A stretch of 64,000 nt of DNA from Alicyclobacillus contaminans DSM 17975 (GCF_000429525.1 NZ_AUCA01000008.1:1-64000), one strand, 5' to 3'; positions 8,824 to 18,763 are shown, numbered from the stretch's first letter. Numbers and translations: made by a program. The notes: generated by a model not told the origin, from the letters alone.

Positions 8824-10302
8824 TTACGTCAACGCGGCCAGGACGTGCAGCCAGCTGGCCGGCACAATCCCAAGCACGATGGTGCCGAGCACACACAACC
8901 CCACGAGTGCGCTCATCGCGGCGGTCGGCTGGACGCGCGCGGGTTGAACGGAGATGCTGGGTTGATACAGCTTGCGAATCAGACCGAAGTAGTAATAGAA
9001 CGAAACGACGCTGGTCAGGAACAGCAGCACACCGAGCCAGGCGTGATGCAGGTGCAGTGTATCGGCAAAAATGTAGAACTTCCCGATGAAACCTGCGGTC
9101 AGCGGCATGCCGGCCAGGCCAAGCAGAAACACGGTGAGGCTGCCCGCCAACCAGGGCGACTGCTGGTACAGCCCGGTGAGGGCATCCGCCGTGCGACTGC
9201 CGCGCGCATCCTGAACCACATGGACAATGGCGAAAGCGCCGACGGTCATGAACGTGTAGGCCAACAGGTAGAATCCGATGCTGTCCACGAGCGATCCCCA
9301 GTCCACGACGGTGGCGTTGGTCAACATGGTGAACGGGACCAGAACATATCCGGCCTGTGCCACGCTGGAATAGGCGAGCAGACGCTTCATGTCCTGCTGA
9401 GGCAGGGCGATGAGGTTGCCCACCACCATGGTGACGGCGGCCAACAGGCTGATGAGGTAGAACAGGTTGTCCCCGGACACGGCGAACACGTACAGGACGA
9501 TGCGAAGCAGCATCCCGAAGGCGGCCGTTTTAGCCAAGGTCGACAACATGGCGCTGACCGGACTCGGCGCTCCGGCGTAGGTGTCCGGCGTCCACATGTG
9601 AAAGGGAACGAGCGACAGCTTGATACCGAGCCCGGCGAGGATGAGCACGAACGCCAGCGCGGTGATGGCCGGATACTGCTGGAAGATGGCCGCCCCGGCC
9701 GTGAACGTCTGGTTGGCGAACAGTTCGCCCAGATTGGTGGTCCCGGACAATCCGTAGACGAACGACAGTCCATACAGCAACAGGGCGCTGCTGACGCCGC
9801 CCATCACCAGATACTTGATGCCTCCTTCCACGGAGGAGAGCTTCCGGGTCCGCAGCCCCGCCAACACGTAGCTGCTCACGGACAGCACCTCCAACCCAAC
9901 GTACAGCGCCACCATGTCGACGGCGGACACCATGGTCAACGCGCCAACGACCGCGAACAGAATCAAGTACGTATGCTCCGGGGCCAAGGGCACGCGTTGG
10001 GTGTAGTCCCATGCAAACAGCAGCACCAGAAAGGTGGTGCACAACAGAATCACGGTGAACAGGTTGGCGAGAATGTCGTTCTGCAAGGTGGCCAACACAG
10101 CCTGCGGTTTGGCGTACAGATGCAGAATGGCATCCGCCAGTGCCGCGGCGGTGCCGAACAGCGCAACGCCGTGAAGCCACCGCTTGCCCCTGCCGGAAAC
10201 GGAAAATTCCAGCACCATCACCACGAATGCCGTCACGCTGAGAATGAGAATGGGGCCCATGGTCGACCAGTACGGTTGGTGCAGCACATCCAGATTCGGC
10301 AT
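8824..10302 (-). CDS. nuoN: NADH-quinone oxidoreductase subunit N
   Basis: 492 residues, about 14 membrane helices. It is an antiporter-like proton-pumping subunit of the complex I membrane arm. Family features include L-F-A-M-type helices, the T-P-D-T-Y-A-G-A-P-S-P-V segment near residue 235 and Y-S-S-V-A-Q-A-G-Y near 315, which carry the broken-helix lysine and glutamate positions of the proton channel. It is the last gene of the nuo operon, 4 nt after nuoM. Confidence 0.95.
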   Translation of the reverse strand: MPNLDVLHQPYWSTMGPILILSVTAFVVMVLEFSVSGRGKRWLHGVALFGTAAALADAILHLYAKPQAVLATLQNDILANLFTVILLCTTFLVLLFAWDYTQRVPLAPEHTYLILFAVVGALTMVSAVDMVALYVGLEVLSVSSYVLAGLRTRKLSSVEGGIKYLVMGGVSSALLLYGLSFVYGLSGTTNLGELFANQTFTAGAAIFQQYPAITALAFVLILAGLGIKLSLVPFHMWTPDTYAGAPSPVSAMLSTLAKTAAFGMLLRIVLYVFAVSGDNLFYLISLLAAVTMVVGNLIALPQQDMKRLLAYSSVAQAGYVLVPFTMLTNATVVDWGSLVDSIGFYLLAYTFMTVGAFAIVHVVQDARGSRTADALTGLYQQSPWLAGSLTVFLLGLAGMPLTAGFIGKFYIFADTLHLHHAWLGVLLFLTSVVSFYYYFGLIRKLYQPSISVQPARVQPTAAMSALVGLCVLGTIVLGIVPASWLHVLAALT

Positions 10303-10306
10303 CGAC

Positions 10307-11860
10307 TTATCCCCCCATCCCCAGCAGAGCGTTGACGGTCAACCCGAACAGATCGCCAATGACCTTTGGGTAAATCCCGATGAACAAGACCATCGCCACA
10401 AGCAGCCCGGCCAGGATGGACTCGCCGGGCGAGGCGTCGTAGAGCCTGCCGTAGGCGGGCAACAGCGGGCCAAACGTGGTTCGCTGCATCGCCTGCAGCA
10501 GATAAACGGCGGACAGTATCACGCCGAGCAGCGCCACGAACGACACGGCCGGAAAACTGCCGAAGCTACCAATGAACGCCTGGACTTCGCTGACAAAGCC
10601 ACTGGTCAGCGGCAGGCCGAGGCTGCCGAGGGCGGCCACCAAGAGCAGGCCGGAGAGCACCGGCATGCGCCGGGACAGGCCGCCGAGCTCCGCAATCCGG
10701 CTGGTGGAAGTTCTCTCCGCAATGGCGCCGACCAGAAAGAACAGGAGCGCGGTCAGCAAGCCGGACGACACGAGCAGGAACATGGCCCCCTGCAGCCCTG
10801 CGGCGTTGAACGCCGCGATGCCAAGCAGCACCAATCCCATGTGGCTGATGCTGGAGAAGGCGATGAGGCGCCGCCAGTCGGCCTGTGCCCAGGCGGCAAA
10901 CGCTCCGTACAGAATGTTGATGACCCCGAATACCGCGAGCAGCGTGCCAAAATGCCGAACCTCACCGGGCATCATTCCAACCCCGAAGCGCAGCAGCGCG
11001 TAAGCGCCGGTCTTGGTCAGCAGACCGCCGAGCAGCATGCTGGTCGCGGGATCCGCCGCTTCGTGCGCGGTCGGCAGCCAGGTGTGGAACGGCACAAACG
11101 CTTCTTCCACAAACACGGCCAACAACAGGCACAGAAACAACACGTGCCGGATGGATGCGGGAAGCATCTGAGCCGACGCGCTGGGCAGCACGTGCAGCAG
11201 CGTGGGCACATCGAGCGTCAGACTGTGGTCGGTGATGGCCCCCGCCGTGGCGGCATAACCGCCGACCGCCCCGTACGCCAGTCCAACGAAGGCCGCCAGC
11301 AGCGGCACCGTCGCCAGTCCGCGGTACAACAGAAATTGCATCGCGGCAAATTGGCGCCGTCCTTGCCCGAATAGATAAAGGAGGAAGAACATCGCGAACA
11401 GCGTCAGCTCCAAGGCCACGGCGAACGTGAACACATTCAGGGCCGAGAACACGCCGTAGAGGCCGGCGACAACGCACGACTGCCAGAAGAAGTACTCGCG
11501 GGTGCGCTCCGCGGGCCGCGCCGCCAGGACAGCGAGCAGGCCAATGACGCCGGTCAACAGCACGAGTCCCAGCGACAGACCGTCCACGCCAAACGCGAGC
11601 CCAATCTCAAGACCACCGAGACCACTGCCGCTTGCGCCGTGCCAGAGGCTCGGCAACGTGAACCAATGCAGCGAAGACACCTGCTGAAAGCCGGTTGCGT
11701 GGTAGTCGAACCGCGCCCACGCCACGCAGGCAAGCACCAGTGCCGCGAGCGCACCGAGCAGCGCGAGCAGACGGTGCGCCACCTCTCCGGTGCGAGGTAT
11801 CAACAACACCAACAGCCCGGCAAGGATGGGCATCAAAACCATCCAGAATGTGATCCCCAC
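10307..11860 (-). CDS. nuoM: NADH-quinone oxidoreductase subunit M
   Basis: 517 residues from a GTG at 11860 that begins 1 nt past the nuoL stop and has GGGGGGT 8 nt upstream; the longer frame to 11905 lies inside nuoL. It is an antiporter-like proton channel with about 14 helices. Characteristic segments are F-H-T-W-L-P-T-A-H, L-L-G-G-L-L-T-K-T-G-A-Y-A and S-S-I-S-H-M-G. With NuoL and NuoN it forms the three-pump module of complex I. Confidence 0.95.
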   Translation of the reverse strand: MGITFWMVLMPILAGLLVLLIPRTGEVAHRLLALLGALAALVLACVAWARFDYHATGFQQVSSLHWFTLPSLWHGASGSGLGGLEIGLAFGVDGLSLGLVLLTGVIGLLAVLAARPAERTREYFFWQSCVVAGLYGVFSALNVFTFAVALELTLFAMFFLLYLFGQGRRQFAAMQFLLYRGLATVPLLAAFVGLAYGAVGGYAATAGAITDHSLTLDVPTLLHVLPSASAQMLPASIRHVLFLCLLLAVFVEEAFVPFHTWLPTAHEAADPATSMLLGGLLTKTGAYALLRFGVGMMPGEVRHFGTLLAVFGVINILYGAFAAWAQADWRRLIAFSSISHMGLVLLGIAAFNAAGLQGAMFLLVSSGLLTALLFFLVGAIAERTSTSRIAELGGLSRRMPVLSGLLLVAALGSLGLPLTSGFVSEVQAFIGSFGSFPAVSFVALLGVILSAVYLLQAMQRTTFGPLLPAYGRLYDASPGESILAGLLVAMVLFIGIYPKVIGDLFGLTVNALLGMGG

Positions 11861-11861
11861 G

Positions 11862-13787
11862 CTACAGCACCCCCCCTGCGCGGAAGATGGCGATGACAAC
11901 CACAATCAACAGTCCACAGCCGGCCACCACGCCGTACGTCTGAATTTGGCCGGTCTGCGTGTACTTCAGGAACAGCCCGGCGGCGTAGAAGATCCGCCCG
12001 ACCGCGCGAACAATGACCGCAATCACGTAGCGGTCCACCGCGTTCACCAGCGCCGCGAGGAACCTGCCGGTGCCGACAACGGCCGCGCCGTAGATTTCGT
12101 CCAAGAAAAACTTCCGGTAAGAGACCACGTACAGGAGACGAAGGCCATTGGCCAACGACGCCGGCCGGATCACCGGCCGCCAGTACATGGCCGCGGCCAG
12201 TCCAATGCCGAGCAGGCTGACGACCACGCTCACAGCCATCAAGCCGACATTTTCCGGAAATGTCCGCCCCAGTACGCCCGCGCCGGTCGGCGCATCCGCA
12301 AACAGGTAACGCTCCAGCCCGTAGCCGTTGAGCGGGCTGTTAAAGAAGCCCGCCACCGTCGCCAGCACCGCCAGAACCACCAACGGCACCTGCATCACCG
12401 GACCGCCTTCCCCGGCCTCGGACCATTCCGTGTGCTGCAGCTGCGCGGCCGGTCGCGGCTCGCCCGTGAAGGTCAGGAAAAACACCCGGAAAATGTAGAA
12501 CGCTGTGCAGAACGCAGCCACCAGTGCGAAGACGAACAGCACCGGATGTCCCGTCTGCAGGGTTGCGTTCAAAATATCATCCTTGGACCAAAACCCGGCG
12601 AACGGAACCACGCCCGCCAACGCCAGCGCTCCGGCCAAGAACGTCCACATGGTTATCGGCATCCGGCGGCCCAGCCCACCCATCTCAAACAGATCCTGTG
12701 TATGCACTGCGTGGATTACACTGCCTGCCGCCAGGAACAACAATGCCTTGAAGAACGCGTGCGTCATCAGGTGGAACACCCCGTAGGCGTAGGCGCCGAC
12801 GCCGAGCGCAAGCATCATGTACCCCAGTTGAGAGATGGTGGAGTACGCAATCACGCGCTTGATGTCCCGCTGCGTGAGGGCAATCAGCGCCGCCAGCAGG
12901 GCCGTGACACCGCCAATCCAGGCGACCGTGGTGAGGGCCGCCGGGCTGGCCGCGAACAGCGGAAACAGGCGGGCGACCAGGTACACCCCGGCTGCCACCA
13001 TGGTCGCGGCGTGAATCAACGCAGACACGGGGGTGGGGCCCTCCATCGCATCCGGCAACCAGACATGCAGCGGGAACTGCGCCGATTTGCCGATGGCACC
13101 GACGAATACCAGGATGGCGGCCAACGTGGTCAGCGCCTGTCCGGAGATCCACCCGAGGGAGAGCGAATGACCCGCCACCTTTGCGAAAATGGTGGAATCA
13201 TCGAACGATCCCGAGGCCAAGAACAAGAGAATGATGCCCGCCAACAGCCCGGCGTCGCCGATGCGCGTGACGACGAACGATTTTTTCGCCGCAGCCGCGG
13301 CTTCGGGTTTGAAGTACCAGAAGCCGACCAAGAGGTACGAGCAGAGCCCAACCATCTCCCAAAAGATGTACAACTGCAGGAGATTGGGTGAAATGACCAA
13401 GGCCAGCATCGAAAACACGAACAGGTTCAGATATTGATAAAATACCGCAAACCGCTCATCTCCCCGCATGTACTCTCGGGAAAACAGCAGTACCAGCGTG
13501 CTCACCAGCGTGACCACCAGCAACATCAGAGCGTTGAGATGGGTGACCGAGAAGCCGACGTCCAGGCTTCGCGATCCCAGGGTCAGCCAGTGGAACACAT
13601 ACGATGTCGCCGCCTCCGGATGACTGCCCACTGCGACAAACACCGCCGCGCTCAACAGAAACGAGACGAATGTCAGGGCGACGGAAACGCTGCTGACGAC
13701 GCCCTCCGGCGCTCGCCGTCCGAGCGCGAGCAGAAATATGTACGCCACCAGCGGCAGCAACGGGACCAGCCATGCGTACGCAATCAC
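11862..13787 (-). CDS. nuoL: NADH-quinone oxidoreductase subunit L
   Basis: 641 residues, the distal antiporter-like subunit with about 16 helices. It has a GTG start at 13787 with GGAGGTGATTCC upstream. W-E-M-V-G-L-C-S-Y-L-L-V-G-F (near 145), A-Q-F-P-L-H-V-W-L-P-D-A-M-E-G-P-T-P and A-Y-S-T-I-S-Q-L-G-Y are typical. The C-terminal extension after about 500 should form the lateral helix that ties the pumps together. It follows nuoK by 13 nt. Confidence 0.96.
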   Translation of the reverse strand: MIAYAWLVPLLPLVAYIFLLALGRRAPEGVVSSVSVALTFVSFLLSAAVFVAVGSHPEAATSYVFHWLTLGSRSLDVGFSVTHLNALMLLVVTLVSTLVLLFSREYMRGDERFAVFYQYLNLFVFSMLALVISPNLLQLYIFWEMVGLCSYLLVGFWYFKPEAAAAAKKSFVVTRIGDAGLLAGIILLFLASGSFDDSTIFAKVAGHSLSLGWISGQALTTLAAILVFVGAIGKSAQFPLHVWLPDAMEGPTPVSALIHAATMVAAGVYLVARLFPLFAASPAALTTVAWIGGVTALLAALIALTQRDIKRVIAYSTISQLGYMMLALGVGAYAYGVFHLMTHAFFKALLFLAAGSVIHAVHTQDLFEMGGLGRRMPITMWTFLAGALALAGVVPFAGFWSKDDILNATLQTGHPVLFVFALVAAFCTAFYIFRVFFLTFTGEPRPAAQLQHTEWSEAGEGGPVMQVPLVVLAVLATVAGFFNSPLNGYGLERYLFADAPTGAGVLGRTFPENVGLMAVSVVVSLLGIGLAAAMYWRPVIRPASLANGLRLLYVVSYRKFFLDEIYGAAVVGTGRFLAALVNAVDRYVIAVIVRAVGRIFYAAGLFLKYTQTGQIQTYGVVAGCGLLIVVVIAIFRAGGVL

Positions 13788-13800
13788 GGAATCACCTCCA

Positions 13801-14127
13801 CTACCACCTGTGACTGTCCAAGTCCTTCACTTCGCTCGATTGCCGCAGCCGGAAAAAGGCCAGCAACAGCGCGAGGCCAACCGCAATTTCCGCAGCGGCG
13901 ATGGTGATGGTGAACAGGGAGAATACCTGACCGGACAGATTCGGTTTGCTCTGAATCCGCGAAAACGCCACGAGGTTGATGTTCGCCGCGTTCAGCATCA
14001 ACTCCATCGACACCAGCACCATAATCAGGTTGCGCTTCGTCAACACGCCAAACAGCCCGATGCAGAACAGGATGGCGGCAAGCGCCAACACGGAGCCGAT
14101 GGGAATGGGAAAGCCACTGTTCGCCAT
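13801..14127 (-). CDS. nuoK: NADH-quinone oxidoreductase subunit K
   Basis: 108 residues with three membrane helices. The conserved glutamates lie in L-V-S-M-E-L-M-L-N-A-A-N and in A-A-A-E-I-A-V-G-L-A. I chose the ATG at 14127, 7 nt after AGGAGG; a GTG one codon earlier is only 4 nt from it. The start overlaps the nuoJ stop. It is part of the central quinone-to-pump coupling module of complex I. Confidence 0.95.
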   Translation of the reverse strand: MANSGFPIPIGSVLALAAILFCIGLFGVLTKRNLIMVLVSMELMLNAANINLVAFSRIQSKPNLSGQVFSLFTITIAAAEIAVGLALLLAFFRLRQSSEVKDLDSHRW

Positions 14128-14642
14128 CACTCATCCTCCTTTCGCGACCGAGCCAGCAGCACGGCGCCCACCAGTGCGACAATCAAGAGCAGAGAAACCA
14201 GCTCAAACGGAATGGCATATTGTTTGAACAACGCCATCCCAATGGCGACAGGATTGCTGTTGCCCCCGTTGATGTCCACAGACGCGTCGGGCACCGGCCA
14301 GGCAGTCCGGCGAATGGAGAGCAGAATCACCGCGCAGAGCAGCAGACATCCGAGCGCCGAGAGGACGTTCCGGACATTCCAGCGAAATGGCGGCTCCTGC
14401 GCCTCGTGATTGGTCAGCATGATGGCGAACAGAATCAGAATGGTGATGGCACCAGCATAGATGAGAATCTGCGCCACCCCCACGAATTCCGCATCAAGCA
14501 GCAGGTACAACGCCGCACACCCGATAAACACCCCGCCGACCGACAACGCCATGTGAATGACCCGGCGGGCACTCAGCAGCAACACCGCGCAGGACAGCAC
14601 GCAGAGGGCGATGACATAGAACGCAATCAACGGACCGCTCAC
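14127..14642 (-). CDS. nuoJ: NADH-quinone oxidoreductase subunit J
   Basis: 171 residues, about five helices. A-Q-I-L-I-Y-A-G-A-I-T-I-L-I-L-F-A-I-M-L near residues 56-75 is the pi-bulge helix TM3 that rotates in complex I coupling. It starts at a GTG (14642) overlapping the nuoI stop as GTGA, and its stop overlaps nuoK, so translation is probably coupled. Confidence 0.94.
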   Translation of the reverse strand: MSGPLIAFYVIALCVLSCAVLLLSARRVIHMALSVGGVFIGCAALYLLLDAEFVGVAQILIYAGAITILILFAIMLTNHEAQEPPFRWNVRNVLSALGCLLLCAVILLSIRRTAWPVPDASVDINGGNSNPVAIGMALFKQYAIPFELVSLLLIVALVGAVLLARSRKEDE

Positions 14643-15079
14643 TCGGCACGCCCCGCTTTCTCAGCCACCCGTTCCGGATGCGCCTCTTCGTACCGCTGTT
14701 CATTCTCATAGAGCCAGTGCATGTCTAAATACAGATCGTCCCGCGAATAACGGGCCATCTCAAACGTGTCCGACATCAATATTGCCTCCGTCGGGCACAC
14801 CTCCGTGCAGAGGTCGCAGAGAATGCAAATGTCAAAATTGATGTCAAACGTGGTGATTTTCATCTTCTTGTTCTCATCGCGCTCCCCGGCCAGCGAGATA
14901 CAGCTCGTGGGACAGATGCGCGCGCACTGGTTGCACGCGATGCACAGTTCCGGAATGAAACGGTGCACGCCGCGGAACCGTTCCGGCCACTCCGGTTTCA
15001 CGTCCGGGTACTGCAGCGTCACCTTCTTCTTCGGCAACTGGCGAAGCGTGACACGCATTCCCTTCAAAAAACCTATCAC
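14639..15079 (-). CDS. nuoI: NADH-quinone oxidoreductase subunit I (two 4Fe-4S clusters)
   Basis: 146 residues. Two ferredoxin motifs are complete: C46-C49-C52-C56-P and C85-C88-C91-C95-P. They hold clusters N6a and N6b that pass electrons to NuoB. P-E-W-P-E-R-F-R-G-V-H near 29-39 is typical. GTG start with GGGAGGG 6 nt upstream. As nuoE, F and G are absent, NuoI is probably the electron entry face of this complex, where a ferredoxin or other donor may dock. Confidence 0.95.
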   Translation of the reverse strand: MIGFLKGMRVTLRQLPKKKVTLQYPDVKPEWPERFRGVHRFIPELCIACNQCARICPTSCISLAGERDENKKMKITTFDINFDICILCDLCTEVCPTEAILMSDTFEMARYSRDDLYLDMHWLYENEQRYEEAHPERVAEKAGRAE

Positions 15080-15157
15080 AGCGAACCCTCCCTTCGCGCG
15101 CTCAGCAGCCCTCCACCGCCGCCACGGACGGTTTGGGCCTCCGCGCCTTCCACCGCG

Positions 15158-16147
15158 TCACCAAAACGCCTTGATAAACCCGGTCAGCACCAGGTTCACC
15201 AGGGAAACCGGCAGCAACACCTTCCAACTGAACGTCATCAACTGGTCCACGCGCATGCGGGGCAGCGTGGCCTGCAGCCAAAATTGAAAGAAGATGAAGA
15301 GCACAACTTTGATGGCGAACCAGAGCCATCCCGGCAGCCACGGACCGCTCCATCCGCCGAGGAACAGTGTCGCACACAGGCCCGCCATCGCGAACAGATA
15401 CACGTACTCCGTGAGCATGAAGAAGGCGAAGCGAAAGCCCGAGTACTCGACGTGGTAGCCGGCGACCAATTCCGATTCGGCCTCCGGCAAGTCAAACGGC
15501 GTCCGGTTCAATTCCGCCGTCGAAGCCACCAGGAAGACCAGAAAGCCGAGAATTTGCGGAATGACGTTCCACCAGCCCGAGTGCTGCTGCGCGAGCACAA
15601 TGTCGTTCAAATTGAGCGATCCGGCCATCAGCACCACCCCGACCAAGGACAGGCCGAGCGGAATCTCATACGACAGCATCTGCGCCGCGCTGCGCATGCC
15701 GCCAATCAGTGCGTACTTGTTGTTGGACGCCCAACCGGCCAACATCACGCCGTGAATCGTGATGGCCGACACTGCCAGGTAGAACAACACGCCAATGCTC
15801 AGGTTGGCGGTGAATACGTGGTGCGCGCTGAACGGCACCACCGCCAGGACCAGGAACGACGGCACAAACGCCAACACCGGCGCCAACAGAAACAGCGGCC
15901 GGTCCGCGCTGGCTGGTACCACATCTTCTTTGATCAACAATTTGATGATATCAGCAATCGTTTGAAACAGGCCCAGCGGCCCCACGCGATTCGGCCCAAT
16001 CCGCAGCTGCATCCAGCCGAGCAGCTTGCGCTGCACGTAAATCGTGTAGGTCACCACGCCCAGGGCCAGCACCAACACAATCACAGCCCCGAGCACCATG
16101 GCCAGGACGGAGGGCAGCGTCAACGGCTGCGTCTGCCAGTTGCCCAT
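15158..16147 (-). CDS. nuoH: NADH-quinone oxidoreductase subunit H
   Basis: 329 residues and about eight helices. It forms the quinone-binding channel entrance with NuoB and NuoD. R-I-G-P-N-R-V-G-P-L-G near residue 42, E-L-N-R-T-P-F-D-L-P-E-A-E-S-E-L-V-A-G-Y near 210 and R-M-R-V-D-Q-L-M near the end are signatures. The start ATG overlaps the nuoD stop as ATGA. 78 nt separate its stop from nuoI. Confidence 0.96.
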   Translation of the reverse strand: MGNWQTQPLTLPSVLAMVLGAVIVLVLALGVVTYTIYVQRKLLGWMQLRIGPNRVGPLGLFQTIADIIKLLIKEDVVPASADRPLFLLAPVLAFVPSFLVLAVVPFSAHHVFTANLSIGVLFYLAVSAITIHGVMLAGWASNNKYALIGGMRSAAQMLSYEIPLGLSLVGVVLMAGSLNLNDIVLAQQHSGWWNVIPQILGFLVFLVASTAELNRTPFDLPEAESELVAGYHVEYSGFRFAFFMLTEYVYLFAMAGLCATLFLGGWSGPWLPGWLWFAIKVVLFIFFQFWLQATLPRMRVDQLMTFSWKVLLPVSLVNLVLTGFIKAFW

Positions 16148-17292
16148 CAGGCGTCCACCTCCCCGAGCACGATGTCGACCGCGCCGAGAATGGCAATCAG
16201 ATTGGCCATGTTCTGTCCGCGCAGCAACTTCGGCAGCAGCTGGAGGTTCAGGAACGACGGCTTGCGGATTTTCATGCGATACGGTTTGTCCTTCCCATCG
16301 CTGACAATATAGAATCCGAGTTCGCCGCGCGCCCCTTCGATGCCACTGTAATACTCGCCCGCCGGCACCCGAATCAGCTTGGGCACCTTGCCGAGCACGG
16401 GACCGTCCGGCACCTGCTGCAATGCCTGCGCGACAATCTTCAGCGATTCATTCATTTCCAGCAGGTGGAGGTAGTAGCGGTCAAAACAGTCCCCGTTTTG
16501 CCCCACCGGAATCTCGAAGTCGAAGCGGTCGTAGATGCTGTACGGTTTGTTGCGCCGCAAGTCCCAGCGAAATCCGGTGGATCGTAAATTGATGCCGCTC
16601 ATCCCGTGCGCCAGGGCGGTGTCCGTGTCAAACACCCCAATCCCGCGCGTGCGCGCGAGAAAGATTTCGTTGCCTGTGATGAGCTCGTCGTACATGCTGA
16701 GCCGCTCCTGCATATACCGGACGAACGCCTCCACCTTGTCCAGCCATCCGGGCGGCGCATCCCACTTGACGCCGCCTACCCGCAGGTAGTTGTAGGTGAG
16801 ACGCGCGCCGCAGATTTCGTTGAACAGCTGGACAATCTGCTCGCGGTCCGCAAACACGTACAGGAACGGACTCATCGCCCCCAAATCCAGCAGGTACGTA
16901 CCGATGAACAACAGATGCGACGCCACCCGCTGCAGTTCCATCACGATGATCCGCAGGTACTCCGCACGCTCCGGAATTTCCAGTTCCAATGCCTGTTCCA
17001 CCGTGTGACAGAACGCGTAGTTGTTCAGCATGGCCGCCAGGTAATCGAGGCGGTCCGTGTACGGGATGATTTGTGTGTACTGCAGGTCTTCCGCCAGTTT
17101 CTCAGTGCCGCGATGCAGGTAGCCAATCACGGGCTCCGCGTCGAGAATGGTCTCCCCGCTGATTTTGACCACCAACCGAAAGACGCCGTGCGTACTCGGG
17201 TGTTGGGGCCCCACATTGAGCAGCATCTCTTCTGTGCGAATCTGGTTTTGCTCATCGATGAGCGACACGTCGTTCCCCCGCTTTCCTCCCAT
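16147..17292 (-). CDS. nuoD: NADH-quinone oxidoreductase subunit D (49-kDa)
   Basis: 381 residues. N-V-G-P-Q-H-P-S-T-H-G near residue 27 supplies the quinone-site histidine. D-R-L-D-Y, G-V-F-D-T and the closing G-A-V-D-I-V-L-G-E-V-D complete the family pattern derived from hydrogenase large subunits; the nickel-binding cysteines of hydrogenases are absent, as expected. ATG at 17292 has AGGA 5 nt upstream; a GTG at residue 9 (V-S-L-I-D-E) is an alternative start. nuoC is separate, not fused. Confidence 0.95.
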   Translation of the reverse strand: MGGKRGNDVSLIDEQNQIRTEEMLLNVGPQHPSTHGVFRLVVKISGETILDAEPVIGYLHRGTEKLAEDLQYTQIIPYTDRLDYLAAMLNNYAFCHTVEQALELEIPERAEYLRIIVMELQRVASHLLFIGTYLLDLGAMSPFLYVFADREQIVQLFNEICGARLTYNYLRVGGVKWDAPPGWLDKVEAFVRYMQERLSMYDELITGNEIFLARTRGIGVFDTDTALAHGMSGINLRSTGFRWDLRRNKPYSIYDRFDFEIPVGQNGDCFDRYYLHLLEMNESLKIVAQALQQVPDGPVLGKVPKLIRVPAGEYYSGIEGARGELGFYIVSDGKDKPYRMKIRKPSFLNLQLLPKLLRGQNMANLIAILGAVDIVLGEVDA

Positions 17293-17322
17293 ACCAATCC
17301 TGTGTGCCGCGTCGCGGTTCGG

Positions 17323-17850
17323 TCATGTCTCCCACGCGCTGTAATCCTTGCGCAGCGGATGGCCGACAAAGTCGGCGTCCAACATAATTCGGCGCAGGTC
17401 GGGATGTCCCGTGAACGTCACACCGAGCAGGTCGTAGATTTCACGTTCCTCCCAGTTCACGCCGGGGTGCACGCCGCACAGCGATGGAACTTCGGCCGGA
17501 TTGCGCGGCGTGCGCGTCTTCAGACAGACGAAATGCCCGAGGTCCGTGGACTGCACGTAAAGGACAATCTCGATATAATCGGAATAATCGGTCCCAGCCA
17601 TGCATTCCACGTAGTTCAGGTGGTACTCGGTGCTCTCCTTGAGGAGTGAAACCACCTCGACCCAATCCTCGCGTCGAATGCGAAGCATCGGATGCACATG
17701 GGCCGCGCCGCATTCCTCCACCGCCTTGGGCGACAACAGCGCCGAGATGTAGGCGCGGATTTCCTCGGCCGCGGCCTTCGCGGCTTCCACCCTGGGGTTT
17801 GGCGGCGGCGGAGCTTTCTTCTTGACCGTAGGCTTGGCATCTTCGCTCAT
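17323..17850 (-). CDS. nuoC: NADH-quinone oxidoreductase subunit C (30-kDa)
   Basis: 175 residues from the ATG at 17850, whose ATGA overlaps the nuoB stop. The open frame upstream lies inside nuoB. A Lys/Pro/Ala-rich N-terminal tail of about 40 residues precedes the conserved domain; [24 protein letters not shown] and [10 protein letters not shown] are family marks. It is a peripheral-arm subunit that stabilises NuoD. Confidence 0.94.
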   Translation of the reverse strand: MSEDAKPTVKKKAPPPPNPRVEAAKAAAEEIRAYISALLSPKAVEECGAAHVHPMLRIRREDWVEVVSLLKESTEYHLNYVECMAGTDYSDYIEIVLYVQSTDLGHFVCLKTRTPRNPAEVPSLCGVHPGVNWEEREIYDLLGVTFTGHPDLRRIMLDADFVGHPLRKDYSAWET

Positions 17851-18395
17851 GCCTCGCTCACCCGCTTCCCTCGCGCTTCTCGACGAATTTTGTCCTGCAA
17901 CAGATTGATTCCGTAAATCAGCGCTGGCGGAGACGGCGGACAACCCGGAATGTACACGTCCACCGGCACCACTTGATCCACACCCTTGAGGACCGAGTAG
18001 CTGTTCACGTAGGGACCGCCGGCGGTGGCGCACACCCCCATGGCGATGACCCACTTGGGCTCCGCCATCTGGTCGTACAGCCGACGAAGCAGCGGCGCCA
18101 TTTTCTTGGTCACCGTGCCCGCCACAATCATGACGTCCGCCTGGCGCGGCGAGGCCCGGAAGATGACGCCAAACCGGTCCAAATCATAATGCGCGGCGCC
18201 AGCGCCCATCATTTCAATGGCGCAGCAGGCGAGGCCGAACGTCAGCGGCCACAGGCTGTTGCTGCGCGCCCAGCCTTTGAGCGTTTCAAGGGATTGCAAC
18301 AGGACGCCCGCCTGCCGCAATTCCGCGTTCTCCTCGGGCGTCAACCCTTCGTACTCCAACACCGGCAGCTTGGAGGCGGGATTCATTCGTTCCAT
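17847..18395 (-). CDS. nuoB: NADH-quinone oxidoreductase subunit B (cluster N2)
   Basis: 182 residues. The tandem cysteines C57-C58 ([10 protein letters not shown]) with cysteines in G-V-C-A-T-A-G-G and P-G-C-P-P-S-P ligate cluster N2, which reduces quinone. The ATG at 18395 has AAGGTG 5 nt away and overlaps nuoA by 13 nt; an in-frame ATG at 18386 overlaps the nuoA stop as ATGA and is an alternative. Confidence 0.96.
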   Translation of the reverse strand: MERMNPASKLPVLEYEGLTPEENAELRQAGVLLQSLETLKGWARSNSLWPLTFGLACCAIEMMGAGAAHYDLDRFGVIFRASPRQADVMIVAGTVTKKMAPLLRRLYDQMAEPKWVIAMGVCATAGGPYVNSYSVLKGVDQVVPVDVYIPGCPPSPPALIYGINLLQDKIRREARGKRVSEA

Positions 18396-18763
18396 TCCAA
18401 CACCTTCTTTCTCCAGGCGTACACCAACCCAATCACGAGAAGAAAGAGGAAGATGATCATTTCAACAAACGCGAACCGGCCGAGTTGATGAAAACTGGCC
18501 GCCCACGGGTAGAGAAACAAGGTTTCGACATCAAACACGACAAACAGGAGTGCAAATAGGTAGTAACGGGCATGATAGCGGACGTGTGCGTCGCCAAACG
18601 GCTGGACACCGCTTTCATAGGTCGTCCGTTTGGCGTCGTTGGGCCGCGCCGGACGCAGCATCGGGCCAAGCACCCACAGAGCGCCGACCGGCAAGAGGAT
18701 GCCGAGGATGAGGAAAATGACAAGAAACAGTTCGTTGTTCCACGCTTGGAACAGATGTGCCAT
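18383..18763 (-). CDS. nuoA: NADH-quinone oxidoreductase subunit A
   Basis: 126 residues from the ATG at 18763 (GGAGGG 6 nt upstream); codons before it lack family likeness. There are three helices, with the loop [12 protein letters not shown] and [11 protein letters not shown] typical of NuoA. It is the first gene of the nuo operon; two candidate promoters and a leader hairpin lie upstream. Confidence 0.95.
   Translation of the reverse strand: MAHLFQAWNNELFLVIFLILGILLPVGALWVLGPMLRPARPNDAKRTTYESGVQPFGDAHVRYHARYYLFALLFVVFDVETLFLYPWAASFHQLGRFAFVEMIIFLFLLVIGLVYAWRKKVLEWNE

Noticed and set aside
8809-10335. Long plus-strand open frame opposite nuoN
   Set aside because: Antisense shadow caused by GC-rich codon use; sequence is low-complexity Gln/His/Arg.
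11790-13391. Long plus-strand open frame (533 codons) opposite nuoL
   Set aside because: Shadow of nuoL: Arg/Gln/His-rich composition, no ribosome site, no recognisable domain.
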